Position numbers and translations under genes: made by a program
Source: Triplophysa rosa
Lineage: Eukaryota > Chordata > Actinopteri > Cypriniformes > Nemacheilidae
Assembly (NCBI RefSeq): GCF_024868665.1
Contig: NC_079901.1
Coordinates: 1,166,730 to 1,230,729, forward strand
Direction: 5' to 3'
DNA: 64,000 bases
Shown here: piece by piece, positions 1 through 11,893 of the stretch
Position numbering within the stretch: position 1 is the first letter of the stretch
Layout: each line of letters opens with the position of its first letter
Notes under the pieces: model-generated
Told to the model about the DNA's origin: nothing
The model's database searches: none
What the model saw: only the letters and a program-made list of their open reading frames with translations

Positions 1-341
1 TGTTGTTTGCTATTACACACCAGACCGAGACGCGTTTAATTCATTGCATCTGTACAAATATAACTGGTTTCACAAATATTTATTGTTTCAAAGACATTTG
101 GAGCACGTAACCCCACCCCCGCCCTAAACCTAACCAATTTTCAACCATATAAAACACAAGACACAAATAAAAGTACTGTCACAGGTATTTATTGCACACA
201 CACAAAAAGAGCAGTATAAACGTATTACATCAAACAACTGCCATTGCCTGAATAGCATCATGTAAATGCAATTATCCTGGCTGTTAAACTGAAAATCAAA
301 CCCCATGTCAATCTTTGCAAAATTACACCCAATATATAATT
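1..341. other. Non-coding, no feature recognised
   Basis: AT-rich sequence with a C-rich run near 108-130 that resembles degenerate simple repeat. The open frames crossing it overlap the DIRS relic and have no recognisable domain. Confidence 0.4.
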
Positions 342-660
342 TCATAATGACAGTAAATTTTGAAAAAAAAAGTCTGCGTGTTGACGCCAATGGTTTCTCA
401 TGGAACGCAACGGAAGGGTACACTGCGCGTTGAAAAGCGACGCCGAGGGGCGCTGCCCGAACGTCAACATATCCCAGATGGTGAGAGATGCATCTGTCAT
501 TAGCAACACGTACCGACAACTGGCCCTGAGCACAGGACCTTGGGACAACAACCATGGCTTCTTCAGCATCACCAAGATACGAAGACATCTGCGTGTAACC
601 TTGATCATGCGAAATGGGTTGCCCATCTGAGAAAAGCCCTTGGTCCTGGTTCTCAGTTGT
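342..660 (-). pseudogene. DIRS-type retrotransposon RNase H fragment
   Basis: A minus-strand reading frame of about 94 residues contains KPWLLSQGPVLRASCR followed by LLMTDASLT. These match the start of the RNase H domain of DIRS1-type elements, where the DAS motif carries the first catalytic aspartate; the same region is seen in elements B and C of this window. The normal GWGAV following the motif is replaced by IWDML, and the frame then runs into unrelated sequence. No RT or recombinase lies beside it, so this is an isolated relic of a few hundred bases. The function is known from the family; this copy cannot act. Confidence 0.6.
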
Positions 661-1164
661 GAGACACTACTTCATGGCTGATAAGTGGTTTAACAGCAGA
701 TGAGAGGATAACTATGAGCTCATATTGTGGCTGGCTGCCGTAGCCCATATGAAGGGGGCTCAAGCGATTCACACATTAACAGTTGAAGTGGTGGTCAGTG
801 TCGAGTGCAGTTCAGCAGGTGACATGAGGACTAAATGTGCACATGAGCAGTATCAAGAAGACAAAGTGCTATTGATCTTGTCTTACACTCAACAGAAAAG
901 CATGTTGTTTCTTCACCACTAATGGCTGAAACAAATGTGCAAGAATAATGACTCTCTAAAACATTTGTCCTGTTTGACAAGTGTATTTTAACAAAAGCAA
1001 TAGCTTAATTTGATAGACTTGTTGAGGAAAAACTACCGTAAAGGAGCCCTTTCCCAATAATATAACTGTGCATAAAATAAATAAATCCATTTTCAATGCA
1101 TAAACATGAACAATAAGCACTAAAGCACATGAAACATCACACAAATACATACAGTCAGTGTCAC

Positions 1165-1789
1165 TGTCACGGATCACAGGAAAGAACCCAATAGCAGGCA
1201 GGCAGTGGCAATGAAGGGGTTAACAAGGATTTTATTAAACAAACAAAAACACCCACAATGGGGAAAACTATAACAAAACACGAACTATGAACTTAAGAAC
1301 AAAAAGGATGAATACAAAAACAAAACACTTCCCACGAGGGGGCAAAAGACTAACAAAATAAACTCGACACAACTTCTTACAAAACAACGGATGGGTAAAT
1401 TAGGCAGGGCACAAAACTCACAAATGACGGACGATGCAAGCAACAGGATCTTGGACAAGAACATGGGAGCACGACCACGGTACAAGAACACACACGTAAA
1501 CGTAGTACACGCATACACAACAAATCCACGAACACAAGACAAAGAAACAAGAGGGTACATATAGGAAAGACAAACGAGGGATAATTACATGGGGCAGGTG
1601 TGGGACATCAAACACTTAGGGAAGGATAACGAGGAAACGAGATGGCGGGAACAGAGACGAGACACTGGAAAAACACATGAGAGGTAAAAACATAAACATC
1701 TCATGGCCTTCCCACATAAAACCCAAGGACTCTGCCCCGATCCCACCACACGACTAGAATTTCATAAACAAGACGGTGGGACCGTGACA
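1165..1789 (-). mobile_element. Solo LTR (LTR retrotransposon), 5-bp TSD
   Basis: The block starts TGTCACGG and ends CCGTGACA, the TG...CA termini of LTRs, and is flanked on both sides by GTCAC (1160-1164 and 1790-1794), a 5-bp target duplication. Read on the minus strand, an AATAAAA polyadenylation signal lies near the 3' end (about 1231-1238), so the LTR points leftwards. Its first and last parts resemble the second solo LTR at 49873-50486 (shared AAGAACCCAA, GCAGGCAGG and AAGGGGTTAA blocks), so both belong to related families, probably Gypsy-like. No internal gag or pol is present; it probably arose by LTR-LTR recombination. Confidence 0.75.
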
Positions 1790-1816
1790 GTCACACAATA
1801 ATACAGAAAGTTGATA

Positions 1817-1985
1817 ACCGAACAACACTGAACTCCATTGACTTCCATTGTATGAACACAAAACCACATTTCTCAAAATACTTCTTTTGTGTTCCACTGA
1901 AGAAAGACTCACACACAGGTTTACAAAAACAAGAGAGAGAAACGAATGATGACTTTTTATTGTTAGGTGAACTATCACTTTACGT
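1817..1985. mobile_element. Fragment of a common fish MITE-like repeat
   Basis: The block runs from the segment containing TTGACTTCCATTGTATGAAC to the terminal-looking GGTGAACTATCACTTTA. I recognise this as a very abundant repeat in cyprinid DNA, but its superfamily is not clear from this copy. The solo LTR lies immediately to the left. Confidence 0.45.
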
Positions 1986-2480
1986 TTCTTTTTATCATTT
2001 GTGGTACTCTCCTTTAATGCAGACCATACAGTCATTATCTGAAATGTATTAGTTCTTAATTTGATAAGAAAACTGCACGTGTCATCGGCCAGTATCCAAC
2101 ATGTCCATCACTCTTGATGCTGTGCGAATAATCATTTTCTTTAACAAATAAGAAACTGTTTTGCAACTTTCAAAATATATATTTTTCTCAAGAAACGAGG
2201 AACATCTTTGTTGATCATTTCCCTCAAGACTGGTTATGCTCAACGAGTTGGCAAAAGTATTAATGAGAAATACAGACAGAAGACATCAGGACATACAGTA
2301 GCCTCGGGGAAAAAAACTAGAGAGTTATGTCTAAAGAAGAGTTCTACAATTCTTTTGAGAATAGTTGAAGAAAAAGGGTTGATACTGCATTTGAACAAGA
2401 CAATCTGACTCGAAATGACATGAACTGACAGGTTTTTGTGGGCAGGGCACAGTTATTGTGAACGACTTGCACAGGTACAA

Positions 2481-2700
2481 ATGGAAGCAGAAGCTGAACT
2501 TGAGAGGCCATTAACAGCACATGAATTGTATTTGGCAGTACAAGGCTTAGCTAATGGTCATGCCCCAGGAACTGATGGGATCCCTGTGGACTTTTCTAAG
2601 TCCTTTTGAAGTGCATTGGGGCAAACCTGCTGGCAGACCTCAATGAAACCTTGACTGAATGGCCTGCTACCATTGAGCTACTGTATAGGAGGCCGCTTTT
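2481..2700 (+). pseudogene. Tx1-like LINE reverse transcriptase fragment
   Basis: From the ATG at 2481 the translation reads ERPLTAHELYLAVQGLANG then HAPGTDGIPVDFSKSF, which is the first RT block (selection helix and GxDGIPxxFxK) of Tx1/L1-group non-LTR retrotransposons. An in-frame TGA at 2607-2609 interrupts it, and the following bases continue the homology in shifted frames for about 90 bases. No catalytic box is present. It is an internal scrap of a LINE in plus orientation. Confidence 0.6.
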
Positions 2701-3330
2701 TACGCCAAAAGGCATCTAAAGAGATGAAAAACACTAAATTGATTCCGAGGTTTCAGAGAAGACCAAATCTTTAATTCAATATCTTACGGACATCTCTGGT
2801 GATCTTAGCTTTTGGATATTGACATTGGTTTTATTTCAATGGATGGAGAATAGACGTTTGAATAGTTGGCACACCGGTAGGTCCATGTATGGAGAATCCT
2901 TGAGGTTCTTGGCATCTTCTCTCTTTGTCTTTGGCTTTGAATTTAAGTATGACATCAGAATCCATTTGAAACGTTCTTATTTAAGTAATTAAAATATTTA
3001 TACATGTTTTGCCAGTGGCTTGAGAAAATATACAGTATGTCAATAAATATGTCATAAAATGTCATTGAAATAATGTTTTTTTAGTAGACAGGCAGTGAAT
3101 GTTACTGCTGGGTTACAGAAAAAGGACAGACCTGAAGCTCATAGCCTGAATTAATAGTGGACGTCATCTGGTTTAACGTATTTGTCCTTTCTGCATCTCT
3201 GATTCTCACCGGATCACTAGAATTCATTTTCATTATACTTTTCTCTTTCGGATGCTCTGATGATCGGTCGTGCACGGGCTGGCATGAGCTCCAGAGATGC
3301 TGTGTTACCATGGCAACATGATCAAACTAA
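2701..3330. other. Non-coding, nothing recognised
   Basis: AT-rich sequence without a supported frame, repeat end or RNA gene. A 69-residue minus-strand frame at 3102-3311 shows no domain. Confidence 0.35.
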
Positions 3331-3351
3331 CTGCTGATTGAATTTCTCCAG

Positions 3352-3523
3352 ATCTGCATGTGTGTTCCTGAATGCCACCTTCACGTCTGAGAACAGTGCA
3401 TTGTCCTTCAGCTCATATGAAGTTCACAAAGATGTCCGGATGTCCCGTGCTGATGTTATGGATGCCATGAAAAACTATTTAAAAGAGACGTGTGTGGATC
3501 CCTACAGGCACTGCAACACCTGA
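3352..3523 (+). other. Possible terminal exon, unknown protein
   Basis: A pyrimidine-bearing stretch ending TTTCTCCAG at 3351 could be a splice acceptor. It is followed by about 56 open codons ending at TGA 3521-3523. The peptide includes MSRADVMDAMKNYLKET and CVDPYRHCNT and has normal, non-repetitive composition. There is no ATG upstream in frame near the start, which fits an internal acceptor rather than a single-exon gene. I do not recognise the family. It could equally be a chance open frame. Confidence 0.2.
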
Positions 3524-3539
3524 AGTCACCTGTACTGGA

Positions 3540-4525
3540 GTAGAGATCATTTAAGTCCAATTCAACATTTCTTAAGGAAAATAATACAAAACATTTGTAA
3601 GTGTAATATGAAAAAGAATTAACATGCACAAAGTAATATTAAGTCACCGAAAAACAAATGTGCACGTGTGAGTGTGTATGTAATGTTTCTACTTAGATGT
3701 ACAAAAAAATCGAAGGTCTTTTTGTGGATGTTCCCCAAAATATTGTAATTCATAAGGAAAGCGAGGGTTCAGGTGACCTTTATATAAGCAGAGTAGAAGT
3801 CTTTGTGTATATCCTCATTGATGCAGTTAAGTAAGTGTGTGTGTGTGTGTGTGATGGGTGGAGCAGATGGAGCAGCAGCAGGTGTTGTGATGTGATGGGA
3901 CCTTCATGAGCACTCAGCTGTGATGTTGCCTGACAGCACCGGGAATTCATGCGCCTGACAAAGACTTTCAATCTATTACAACCCCCCACACACATGAATA
4001 CATATAAAAATACACACAATGACCCTAACCCACAGCAGGAGGACAAACACTCATTCAGACTGACCGCTCATGGTGTTTGTCTTCTCTCGTCGCTCTCATC
4101 GGGATTACTGGTGTGCAGATGTTTGTTGTCCATTAGGGAAAGAGTGCTACTCGAGTGGAATTAAATTGATGAATGAAATGTTCTCGTTTAAATTAGCAGA
4201 GACAACAGACACGAGGTGTGTGTGTGTGATTTGTGAGAGAGAGATGAGCAGTCTCACCTGAGCTCACAGATGACAAACACTGCTAATCTTTCTATTAGCT
4301 CATCTGCACATCTTCAGCTGACTCACTGCAAACACATCAACCTTCTTGACATTTACAGAGGGTGTGCTTTCACAGCTCTCTCATCAAATCTTCTCAGTCT
4401 ATATCTTTCCTGCCATTTCTCACTTATGGGGGTCAATCCTGCCGTACTCACTTACAAAATCTCAACCAATCAAATTCAAAGCCCTTTAAGAGCATCAAAA
4501 AGCGAACAAGGCCTTAAAAGTAGCT
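3540..4525. other. Non-coding with (TG)n at about 3834-3854
   Basis: A short TG microsatellite at 3834-3854 is the only distinct feature. Several overlapping short frames between 3780 and 4260 are mutually inconsistent and have no domain. Confidence 0.4.
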
Positions 4526-4529
4526 TTAA

Positions 4530-4901
4530 AGTCCCCGTGAACCGGAAGTTGCGATCGTTTTTAGTCCGTATTCTGACACATTTCCGAGTGAAAACGAATT
4601 TCAAAGGAGAAAATGAGTGGGCGTGGCTTACGGTTTTTACTGTGAATTGATTGGATGTATAAAAACAGCTGTTGCATTTTGAAATGAAACTGGTAGTCGA
4701 CTGACAGTTGAAGGGGAGGAGTTAACGGATGCTCCGGTCATTAGAGATGGATCGTCATTTCAGGGCAGAAGTGCTTTTTCAGATTTTAACAAGATTATGA
4801 GGGTACATGAATTTTAAGAAGAAAATGATAAGCTATTTACTATAAACGCTGCAATATTTCATGAAAAAATAAGAATTGTCATTTTTAATTTCACCGGGAC
4901 T
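4530..4901. mobile_element. TTAA-flanked MITE (Kolobok- or piggyBac-like)
   Basis: The 372-bp block begins AGTCCCCGTGAA and ends TTCACCGGGACT, 12-bp terminal inverted repeats with one mismatch, and lies between TTAA at 4526-4529 and TTAA at 4902-4905. A TTAA duplication is the hallmark of Kolobok and piggyBac transposons. No transposase is encoded, so it is non-autonomous. The inside contains a short open frame of no recognisable type. Confidence 0.7.
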
Positions 4902-4905
4902 TTAA

Positions 4906-6289
4906 TCTTGTTTTTGGGGTCCTATCCTCCATTCACACTGAAGATATCATAAAATAATACAATAGAACAAATTGAAGATTTTTTTGCTAATGTTTTTATT
5001 GGTATTACATTAAGAAATCTTATGCATTCAAAAAATGCTTAACTATAAAAATGTTGGACAGTTTTTAACCCATGGTTGGGTAACAACAAGCCAGTAACTG
5101 TAGGTCTATTTATAACCTTAATGTTTGTTTTGTCTATATTTTACCAAAGCATGGCTTGAAAACAACTTTTTTAGAGTAAACACACTGTATTTTGAAATAT
5201 ACATGATCTTATGACATTGTGTTGGAACATCTGGAACATAAAAATAAGATTTATATGAATAAATAAATATTCTCTAGTTCTTTATAAAAAACTGCATGTG
5301 CTTTAAAGAAGCCAGAAATCACCCGTCTGATGATATTCATATTTATATTACACAACAGCTATACAGGGCCCAAAAGAACCTTTCCTTGTAGCATGTATTC
5401 AGTTAAAATAAAGCTTTGTTTGAAATTGCAGTTCTTGTGTGGTTTATTAAAGGAAATAAAACAGCTTCAGTGTGAAGCCTCTCATGGTTGAAGCTCTTAG
5501 AGACGAGAGAGAGAGAGAGAGAGTTCTACTATCACATGTCTCAGCTCTGTATGAATTATAGAGAAATCAGAATTCAGTCCTGCTGCACGACTGACCTCAT
5601 CCATCTCACACATATCCAATAATCTGCTTTATTAAATCAACTAGATTACTGGACTGTGTCCACCTCTAATAAACTCTTATAATCCACACGCACACACACT
5701 GAGTTATAGTGATATCTCACATGGACATGTCTACAATGGGCAGTATTAGGTTAAATGACAAACCCATGAAACCGATCAGTAGTCAAGGAAGACTCTTGGT
5801 GTGAGGTGAGGTGAGACGTTGTTGTGGGATTATGCAAATGTGTCTTTACAACTATACCACTTTAACACAGATTTGAATACAAAACTGTTTTGACATCACA
5901 TCTTAAGTTCAAATTTTAATGTAAAATTAGTAAGTCTAATCTAAGTCTAATTAGTCTAAATAGTGTTAAATGAAAAAAGTTTTTATATGAAATCAAAAAA
6001 GAAAAAAAACACAATTTAACAACCATAAACAAAACAGTGTCTTTGTCAACAGCAGTTTATAAAGTTGTCAGATGATAACACTTTACTTATTATTATTTCC
6101 TTACCTTAAAACTATTGAACAATCATTTTCATTTAAATTAGTTGTTCAAAACAACCTGATCAACCAGACTATAAGACTATGGGATGATGTGATTATATTG
6201 TACATAATCATAAAATCATGTCATGGTTGTCAATAAAAAAAGATGTTTCTACATATGAAGAACTCAACAGAACTAACCTAGTAGTTCTA
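4906..6289. other. Non-coding, (GA)n at about 5505-5522
   Basis: AT-rich DNA without a supported gene. A short GA repeat lies near 5505-5522. No transposon ends were found by eye. Confidence 0.4.
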
Positions 6290-6552
6290 ACATACACTGT
6301 CTGGTGCTACTTGGACACGTCATCAGTGATGAACCTGAGGTCAACAGGCGTTTCGGGTCTTTAATCAACAGACACCCTCGCCCGGGCGACCCTGCCGGGG
6401 GTGATCAGTCCCCGGCCTGTGTCCAAGTGGCATGCTACTCCACGGATCCCCCCTTCAGATCCACAGCCACCGTGAGGCTTTTCGGCAGTCTCAGAGATGT
6501 TCTTTATGGCTCGTCTGCACAGTTGACCTTCAACTCCAAGGAGTTTGAATGT

Positions 6553-7443
6553 TCAGAGCAACGACTGTCCAGCAAAGCCCCGGCAACCGACCTCCACTGG
6601 CTCACTGCGTGCTTTCCAGCCTCCGCTCCTGCACTCCTCCACCAGCTCTGCATACTTGGCTCTCTTGCGTTCATTTGCTTCCTCCAATCTGTCTTCCCAG
6701 GGGACGGTGAGCTCCACTATGACCACCTGCCTGGTCGACTCCGACGTTATCACCATGTCTGGGTGGAGTGAAGTGGCCGTGATGTGCTTCGGGAACTTGA
6801 GCTGCCTTCCCAGCTCCGCTTCAAGGTGCCAGTCTCTTGCATTGGCGAGGAGCCCACCTGGGGAGCGTGACTGCTGTTGTGACTTCTCCCCAGCTCTAAC
6901 AAAGGAGATGGTATGCTTGGAGGGATGCTGACTCTTACTGTTCTTGATCGCTGCAGTGATTGTATCTGCCAAAGCCCGGAGGACCTGAACTTGGCGCCAG
7001 CGATACCGCCCATCCCCCAAAACCTTTGGACAGCAACTGAGGATATGCTCCAGTGTGCCACTCCTTTGGCACAGTTGGCATGCTGGTGAGTCTACCAAGC
7101 CCCAGGGATTTAAGTTGGATGGACTGGGTAGAAGGTCGTACACCGAACTGATGAGGAACTTGATGCGCAGTGGTTCAGAGCTCCACAACTCTGCCCAGGT
7201 GATTTTACGCTGCTCGGAGTTGTCCCACCTAGTCCAGGTGCCTTGCAGTCTCATACCGATCATCTTGGTCAGGCGGTCTTCCTCCACCTCTGCGCACATC
7301 TCGTTCTGCACCAGCTGGCGCTTCTCCCTCCATCTTGCTTTGTCATAACGTGGCTTAGAAAAACTGCCCAGGCCTGCACGTCCCACCGCCATGTTGCCAA
7401 CAAAGACACCATGCCTCAGCTGTGCCTCCGCTCTGTCCACCAC
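6553..7443 (-). pseudogene. Zinc knuckle and restriction-like endonuclease of R2-group LINE
   Basis: A 296-residue open stretch. Around residues 120-140 it has CQLCQRSGTLEHILSCC, the CCHC knuckle of R2-type proteins. Near residues 225-270 it has HPDMVITS, then VVIVELTVPWEDR, then ANERKRAKYAEL, the PD...ELT core of the restriction-like endonuclease that nicks the target for target-primed reverse transcription. A TGA just after GCRGFAGQSLL truncates the C-terminus; homologous-looking codons continue for about 40 residues beyond it. It is the longest intact part of this LINE. Confidence 0.75.
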
Positions 7444-7735
7444 TTTCTATGCCTGCCAGTTCCTTCCCGTCTTAACGCAGATTCCAGCTGAGGAGACTTT
7501 TGCATCAGAGGAATCTCAGTACATCAGACCTCCCGGGCACGTGTGACCTTTAACTCCTCGGACAAGGTGCTGATGGGAAGCTGCAGCTTGGTGGAATGAC
7601 CATAGAGGGTGATGCTACTTAGGGACCTCATGATTGATGGTTCTCTCCAGTGTTTCTACCATTGTCATGGGTATCTCGTATATGAGAAGGGGCCAAAGAA
7701 GCCTCGGCAGGATTCCGTGCTGGTACATCCAGGTT

Positions 7736-8537
7736 TTATACTTTCCTGGAAGCCCTGACTTTATCCTTCAGGGAGCTGTCAAAGATCTTCCCCAAGCTCT
7801 TGACCGTCCTTTCTATTACTGATGGAATTTGTGAACCCTCCAGGGTAAAGCGGAACCGGTCGGCCACTTTGCCTTTCTTTAGGACCAGGGACCTGGATTT
7901 GGCTGGCTTAAAACTCATCCTTGCCCATAGGATGAGACATTGGAGCCCCTGAAGAAGCCATCTGCACCCCGGAACTGAAGCTGCTGTCACAGTTAGGTCA
8001 TCCATAAACGCTCTTAGTACCAGTGCAGAGTACCAGATCTAGACATGGGGCCTCTACATTCCACCTCTGCTGATTTGACGATCATGTTCATGGCTAGAGC
8101 GAAGAGTGGTACCAAGATTGTGCAGCCGGTAATGATGACCTTCTCTAGTCATTGCAAGGCAGATGTTACAGTTCCTGATGAGTCCAGAATGAGGTTGCGG
8201 ATCATCTCTGGCACATGATGTCTTGCCAGCGCTTCTTTGACCAGCTTGTGGGGAATGGACCCGTAGGCATTGGTAAGATCCAGCCAGAGTACGGCAAGGT
8301 CTCCTCTGGTCTCCTTTGCCTCTCGGATCAACTGGCTCACCACTCCTGTGTGTTCTAAGCATCCAGGTACTCCTGGGACTCCCCCTTCTGCACTGAGGTG
8401 TCTATGTACCCGTTTTTAAAGAGGATCTCCATTAGCCATTGGGACACAATCTTGAAGAAGATTTTTCCTTCGACGCAGAGCAGCAAGATTAAACTGCTGG
8501 ATGGTGCTTGCATTGCATAGTACAGAATATTCAACAA
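7736..8537 (-). pseudogene. RT domain of R2-group LINE (broken)
   Basis: Frames on the minus strand show DLAVLWLDLTNAYGSIPHKL (RT block with the first catalytic aspartate, around 8290-8230), then AFMDDLTVT with the catalytic MDD at 7997-8005, then FKPAKSRSLVLKKGKV of the thumb region. A further upstream frame (8537-8355) carries KNGYIDTSVQKG. At least two frameshifts separate these pieces, so no continuous protein can be made. The catalytic residues themselves are conserved. Confidence 0.75.
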
Positions 8538-8540
8538 TGA

Positions 8541-8715
8541 TTTCAGTGAAATTGTGCACAGTTCTAGTTGAGTTATTCAGAGAGAGAGAGAGAGAGTGGC
8601 GTGATCTCTAGCCATGTACATTATTTTTACTTTATCATAAAAGATAACACAAAATGAAGCTAATTAGAGAACTGATGAGGGCAGAGAAAAAGGCCTCGCC
8701 CCAGGAGAGGGACTA

Positions 8716-8752
<37 letters not shown>

Positions 8753-9239
8753 ATTCACAGATAAATGCCTTGTTCCACCCCTTTCAAATTAAAAACCTTC
8801 AAAAACTTAATAGCTATGCCTTGAGCAGTCATCCAGTCAGAGAGATAGTGAAGTGCATTAGGGCAGGCTAATTATTTTACTGTCACACTGGCCTTGTGTT
8901 ACTAATGAGAGAACAAGGGTGCGGTTTGAAATACAGACACATTATGTGAATTAATAAACTTCAAATGACCACGGCATGCTTACTTTTATATTAGAAAGCT
9001 TGTCACTCTACTGAGGGGGTTAAAAGACCCTGGTATGGGCTATCTTGCTTCTCAAGTTTGACCAATTACAATTGTCTTATGCTTTTTGAAAACAAATTGT
9101 CTATTTTATGCATACCGTACAACCATATTTTGGTTTCTTTATATATGCTTTCTTTAGGTTCAATTCGAAAACACAAGGTATTCAGGACATTCAAATATAT
9201 GTACCCATCAAGCACAATGACAATGTTGGTCTGTTTGGT
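8541..9239. repeat. Spacer with (GA)n and (TC)n runs
   Basis: Between two LINE fragments lie a GA run at 8579-8596 and a TC run at 8719-8751. The remainder is AT-rich and carries no recognisable feature. Confidence 0.5.
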
Positions 9240-10146
9240 TTAGTTGAGTGCTTGTCAGACATAGGATGTCCAATCATTTTTTAAATTTAAATGAGCATAA
9301 GACTGACGTAATCATGTTTGGACCTTTAGCTGTCTCTGGCAGCTTAAATCAAGTGCTGGGCAGTGCTTAAATCAAGTGCTTTTGTGAAGCCGTCTGTTAA
9401 AAACATTTTTTTTACTCAGCCTTGTTATTTAATAAGGAAGTAAATGCAGTTGTCAAATCATGTTTCTTTCAGCTGAGACTACTGGCCAAAGTCAAGGACT
9501 TTTTAACTTCTGCCGAGTTCGAGAGTTATAAATGTATTTATATCCTCTCGTCTCGTCTCGACTATTGCAATTCAATTTATGAAGGTATTGGTCAATCCTA
9601 CAATAACCTCTTGCAAATAGTCCAAAATGCAGCGGCCAGACTGCTTACTGGCACATGTAAATATTACCCCTGTCTTACTCTCTCTGCGTTGGTTGCCTGT
9701 ATGTTTTAGAAAAGAGTTTAAGATTCTACTCTTTGTCTTTAAGGTTTTAAACGAGTTGGCTCCTTCCTATTTATCTGAACTTGTGACCGTTAACAGTTCA
9801 GCATGATGTTTAAGGTCTTCTACCCAACTGTTAAAGGTTTGTAGAACATGGTTGAAAAGAAAAGGTCCCAAATTGTGTAATAGCCTAACCCTTTTTATTA
9901 GATACATTTCTACAGAATCTCTTTTTAAAGCTAAAACCCCACCTTTTAGGAAAGGCTTATAATATTTGAGTTGTTTTGGAGCTTGTTTGTTTCTTTGTAT
10001 TTTTATGTCGCTGTTTTATGTTGCTTGTGTTTTTATTTACTTCTATTTGAATTTCTATAAGTATTGTACAGCACAAGGGTCAACAACTGCTGTTTTATTG
10101 TGCTTTATAACTAAACTAAACTAAACTAAACTAAACTAAACTAAAC
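9240..10146 (+). mobile_element. 5'-truncated L2/Rex-like LINE with (CTAAA)n tail
   Basis: Translation near 9285-9330 gives NEHKTDVIMFGP, a typical RT thumb segment. The 9422-9709 frame contains SRLDYCNSIYEGI and LLQIVQNAAARLLTG, the conserved C-terminal block of L2, Rex1 and CR1 proteins. The homology continues frameshifted to about 9960. The element ends in a tandem CTAAA tail at about 10109-10146, a normal LINE 3' end. There is no endonuclease or catalytic box, so it was truncated on insertion. Confidence 0.75.
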
Positions 10147-10339
10147 ATACTTCACAAAAGAAGCTGTTAATGTGGCACCACATAATATGTAAGATGTAAC
10201 AAAGTTATGGAAAACATTTAAAAAACTAATTAAATGCAAGAATGAGAGAGATAGAGTGCGACTGAACTCTAGGGTGCAGAAATTGTTGATTTAGTGTTTG
10301 GTTCTAGTTAACTCACGCATGTGCGCACACACCCACACC

Positions 10340-10366
10340 CACGCACACACACACACACACACACAC
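10340..10366. repeat. (AC)n microsatellite
   Basis: An uninterrupted AC run lies immediately before the left repeat of the Ngaro-like element. It marks the insertion boundary but is not itself part of the direct repeat seen on the right. Confidence 0.8.
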
Positions 10367-10436
10367 GTTTAATTAACAAAGTTTGGGAGGAGCCGGAGCA
10401 GATAATCAGCCTGCCTGATCCACAATCAGCAATCTG
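10367..10436 (+). repeat. Ngaro split direct repeat A1
   Basis: Begins GTTTAATTAACAAAGTT and includes GGAGGAGCCGGAGCAGATAA. It is nearly identical to 24264-24333, with a partial further copy of the inner half at about 24360-24395. Confidence 0.75.
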
Positions 10437-10544
10437 CTCTGCAACCTGTGCCAAGGCAAGTCATCGCCTTGCACTGTCGAGTGCCAACATCCTTCTCCAG
10501 CGTCCTCATACGCTTCGGTTCTCCCCACCATCCCAGCCATCACG

Positions 10545-11880
10545 ATGTGGACCAACGCGGGCCTACGGCAGGCCCTTGCTAACCAGAAAGTCCACTTCAG
10601 TTGGCGGATGAATAAAGCGGAGCTATATAGGCTTTATTCTTCGCTCCACTCCTTAGTTCCACTGCCGAGGTCCTCCCCGCAGCTGAACGCCGCTGACAAG
10701 CCAAGCCAAGCCAAGCACCCGGCTGTCCATACACCCGGCACGGCGAGGTTAGAATACATCAGGTCGTCGCCACAAGCCCTCGACGAGTCTAGGCCATGCC
10801 CCAGTCTCCCAAGCTGCGAGCGTCACCTCGGCTGCTAATTCCATTGGCCGCCCCATCAGAGTGAGCACGTCTCCTCCGCATGCCCTAGATTATATGCACT
10901 CCTTCCCCTCTGCATTCCCCAAACCAGCCCTATGGCACGCTGCGCCGCTGTCGACCACTGGCATGAGGCTGCCTCTGCCTGCGACTCAGGCCCCTACCTC
11001 CGGCTTACCCCCCCTCCCTCAGGCCCCTGGTCTACTTCCCTCCGGCCACGGCCCATTCTCCTTCCCTCTAGCCCCTCCCTGGATGCTGCCACAAGCATGA
11101 GGCTGCCTCCGCTAGCAGCTCCAGTGGCCACCATTCCCTCTCTCTCCCTCAGGCACGCCCTCACTTCTCGCTGGGCACATCAGCAACCATGCTGGTCCCG
11201 CTCAATGCCCCGGCGCTGGAACCGCCTCCTGTCTCGGGCAGCATCAGGACACAGATTCTGGTAGGTGCGGATATCAATCTTTTTTTACTTCTATCGCCAC
11301 TCTCATCCCCGTCACCAGATCACCTACGGCGACCTCTCCTTTACCCTAAAAAACACATCACATAATCACACTTGCACCTTGTTCTTCCCCGAATTCACAG
11401 TTGCTTTCTTACAATACACAGACGTAATTTGCACGGTTTTTCCTCACAGGAGGCGCGAGCTTGGCGACTATCTCACCATAGTCGCGGAGCTCGCGCTTTC
11501 CTATGGGGGAGCCCATTTTTACACGTATCACAGGATGTTTTCCACCAAATGCGCCAACCGGGTAGCTCAGTGGAACCAGTGCCCTTACTGGGGGGCTCTG
11601 AACACTGAGCTGCACAACCGTGTTTTCCTGGGGTGCCAAAATATCACATGCGCGGTCTGCCGATCAGTTGCCCACAGTACCACCGCATTCCCACAGTACC
11701 ACCGCATTCCCCCAGTCACCCCGACCCATCCCTCAACGCCCGGTCTTCCTCCACGCCAGATTGACAGCATACGTCCCGCACCTGCCGAATCACCCAGTAA
11801 AACCACCCCCACCTGATGCTGCCAACTCCCACGGCATATGCCTGAACTTCAACGCAGGCAGGTGCACGAGGCAACACTAA
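10545..11880 (+). pseudogene. Ngaro gag-like ORF1 (frameshifted)
   Basis: Three successive frames carry parts of one protein. The first (10545-10838) starts MWTNAGLRQAL and is followed by a proline-rich linker of about 130 residues. The second (11265-11816) holds the folded core with YGDLSFTLKNTSHNHT, CTVFPHRRRELGDYLTIV and MFSTKCANRVAQWNQ. The third, after a frame change near 11630, has GICLNFNAGRCTR, a Cys-containing motif typical of the gag C-terminus, before a stop at 11880. The core reads well without stops, so decay is limited to a few indels. The product would package the element RNA. Confidence 0.65.
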
Positions 11881-11893
11881 TTTTAATGCTGTA

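Larger units (their letters stand above)
6290..8540 (-). mobile_element. R2-group LINE with restriction-like endonuclease, 5' truncated
   Basis: A minus-strand non-LTR retrotransposon in which the RT comes first and a restriction-like endonuclease last, the layout of the R2/NeSL/HERO group rather than of LINEs with an apurinic endonuclease. The 5' end is cut inside the RT near 8540. The 3' non-coding part runs to about 6290. The protein is split by frameshifts and stops (pieces 8537-8355, 8343-8149, 8005-7736, 7443-6553). HERO is my favoured clade from sequence familiarity, but that is a judgement, not a phylogeny. Confidence 0.75.

Noticed and set aside
10109..10146. Telomere-like repeat (CTAAA)n
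   Set aside because: The unit is five bases, not CCCTAA, and it sits exactly at the 3' end of a LINE fragment, so it is a LINE tail.
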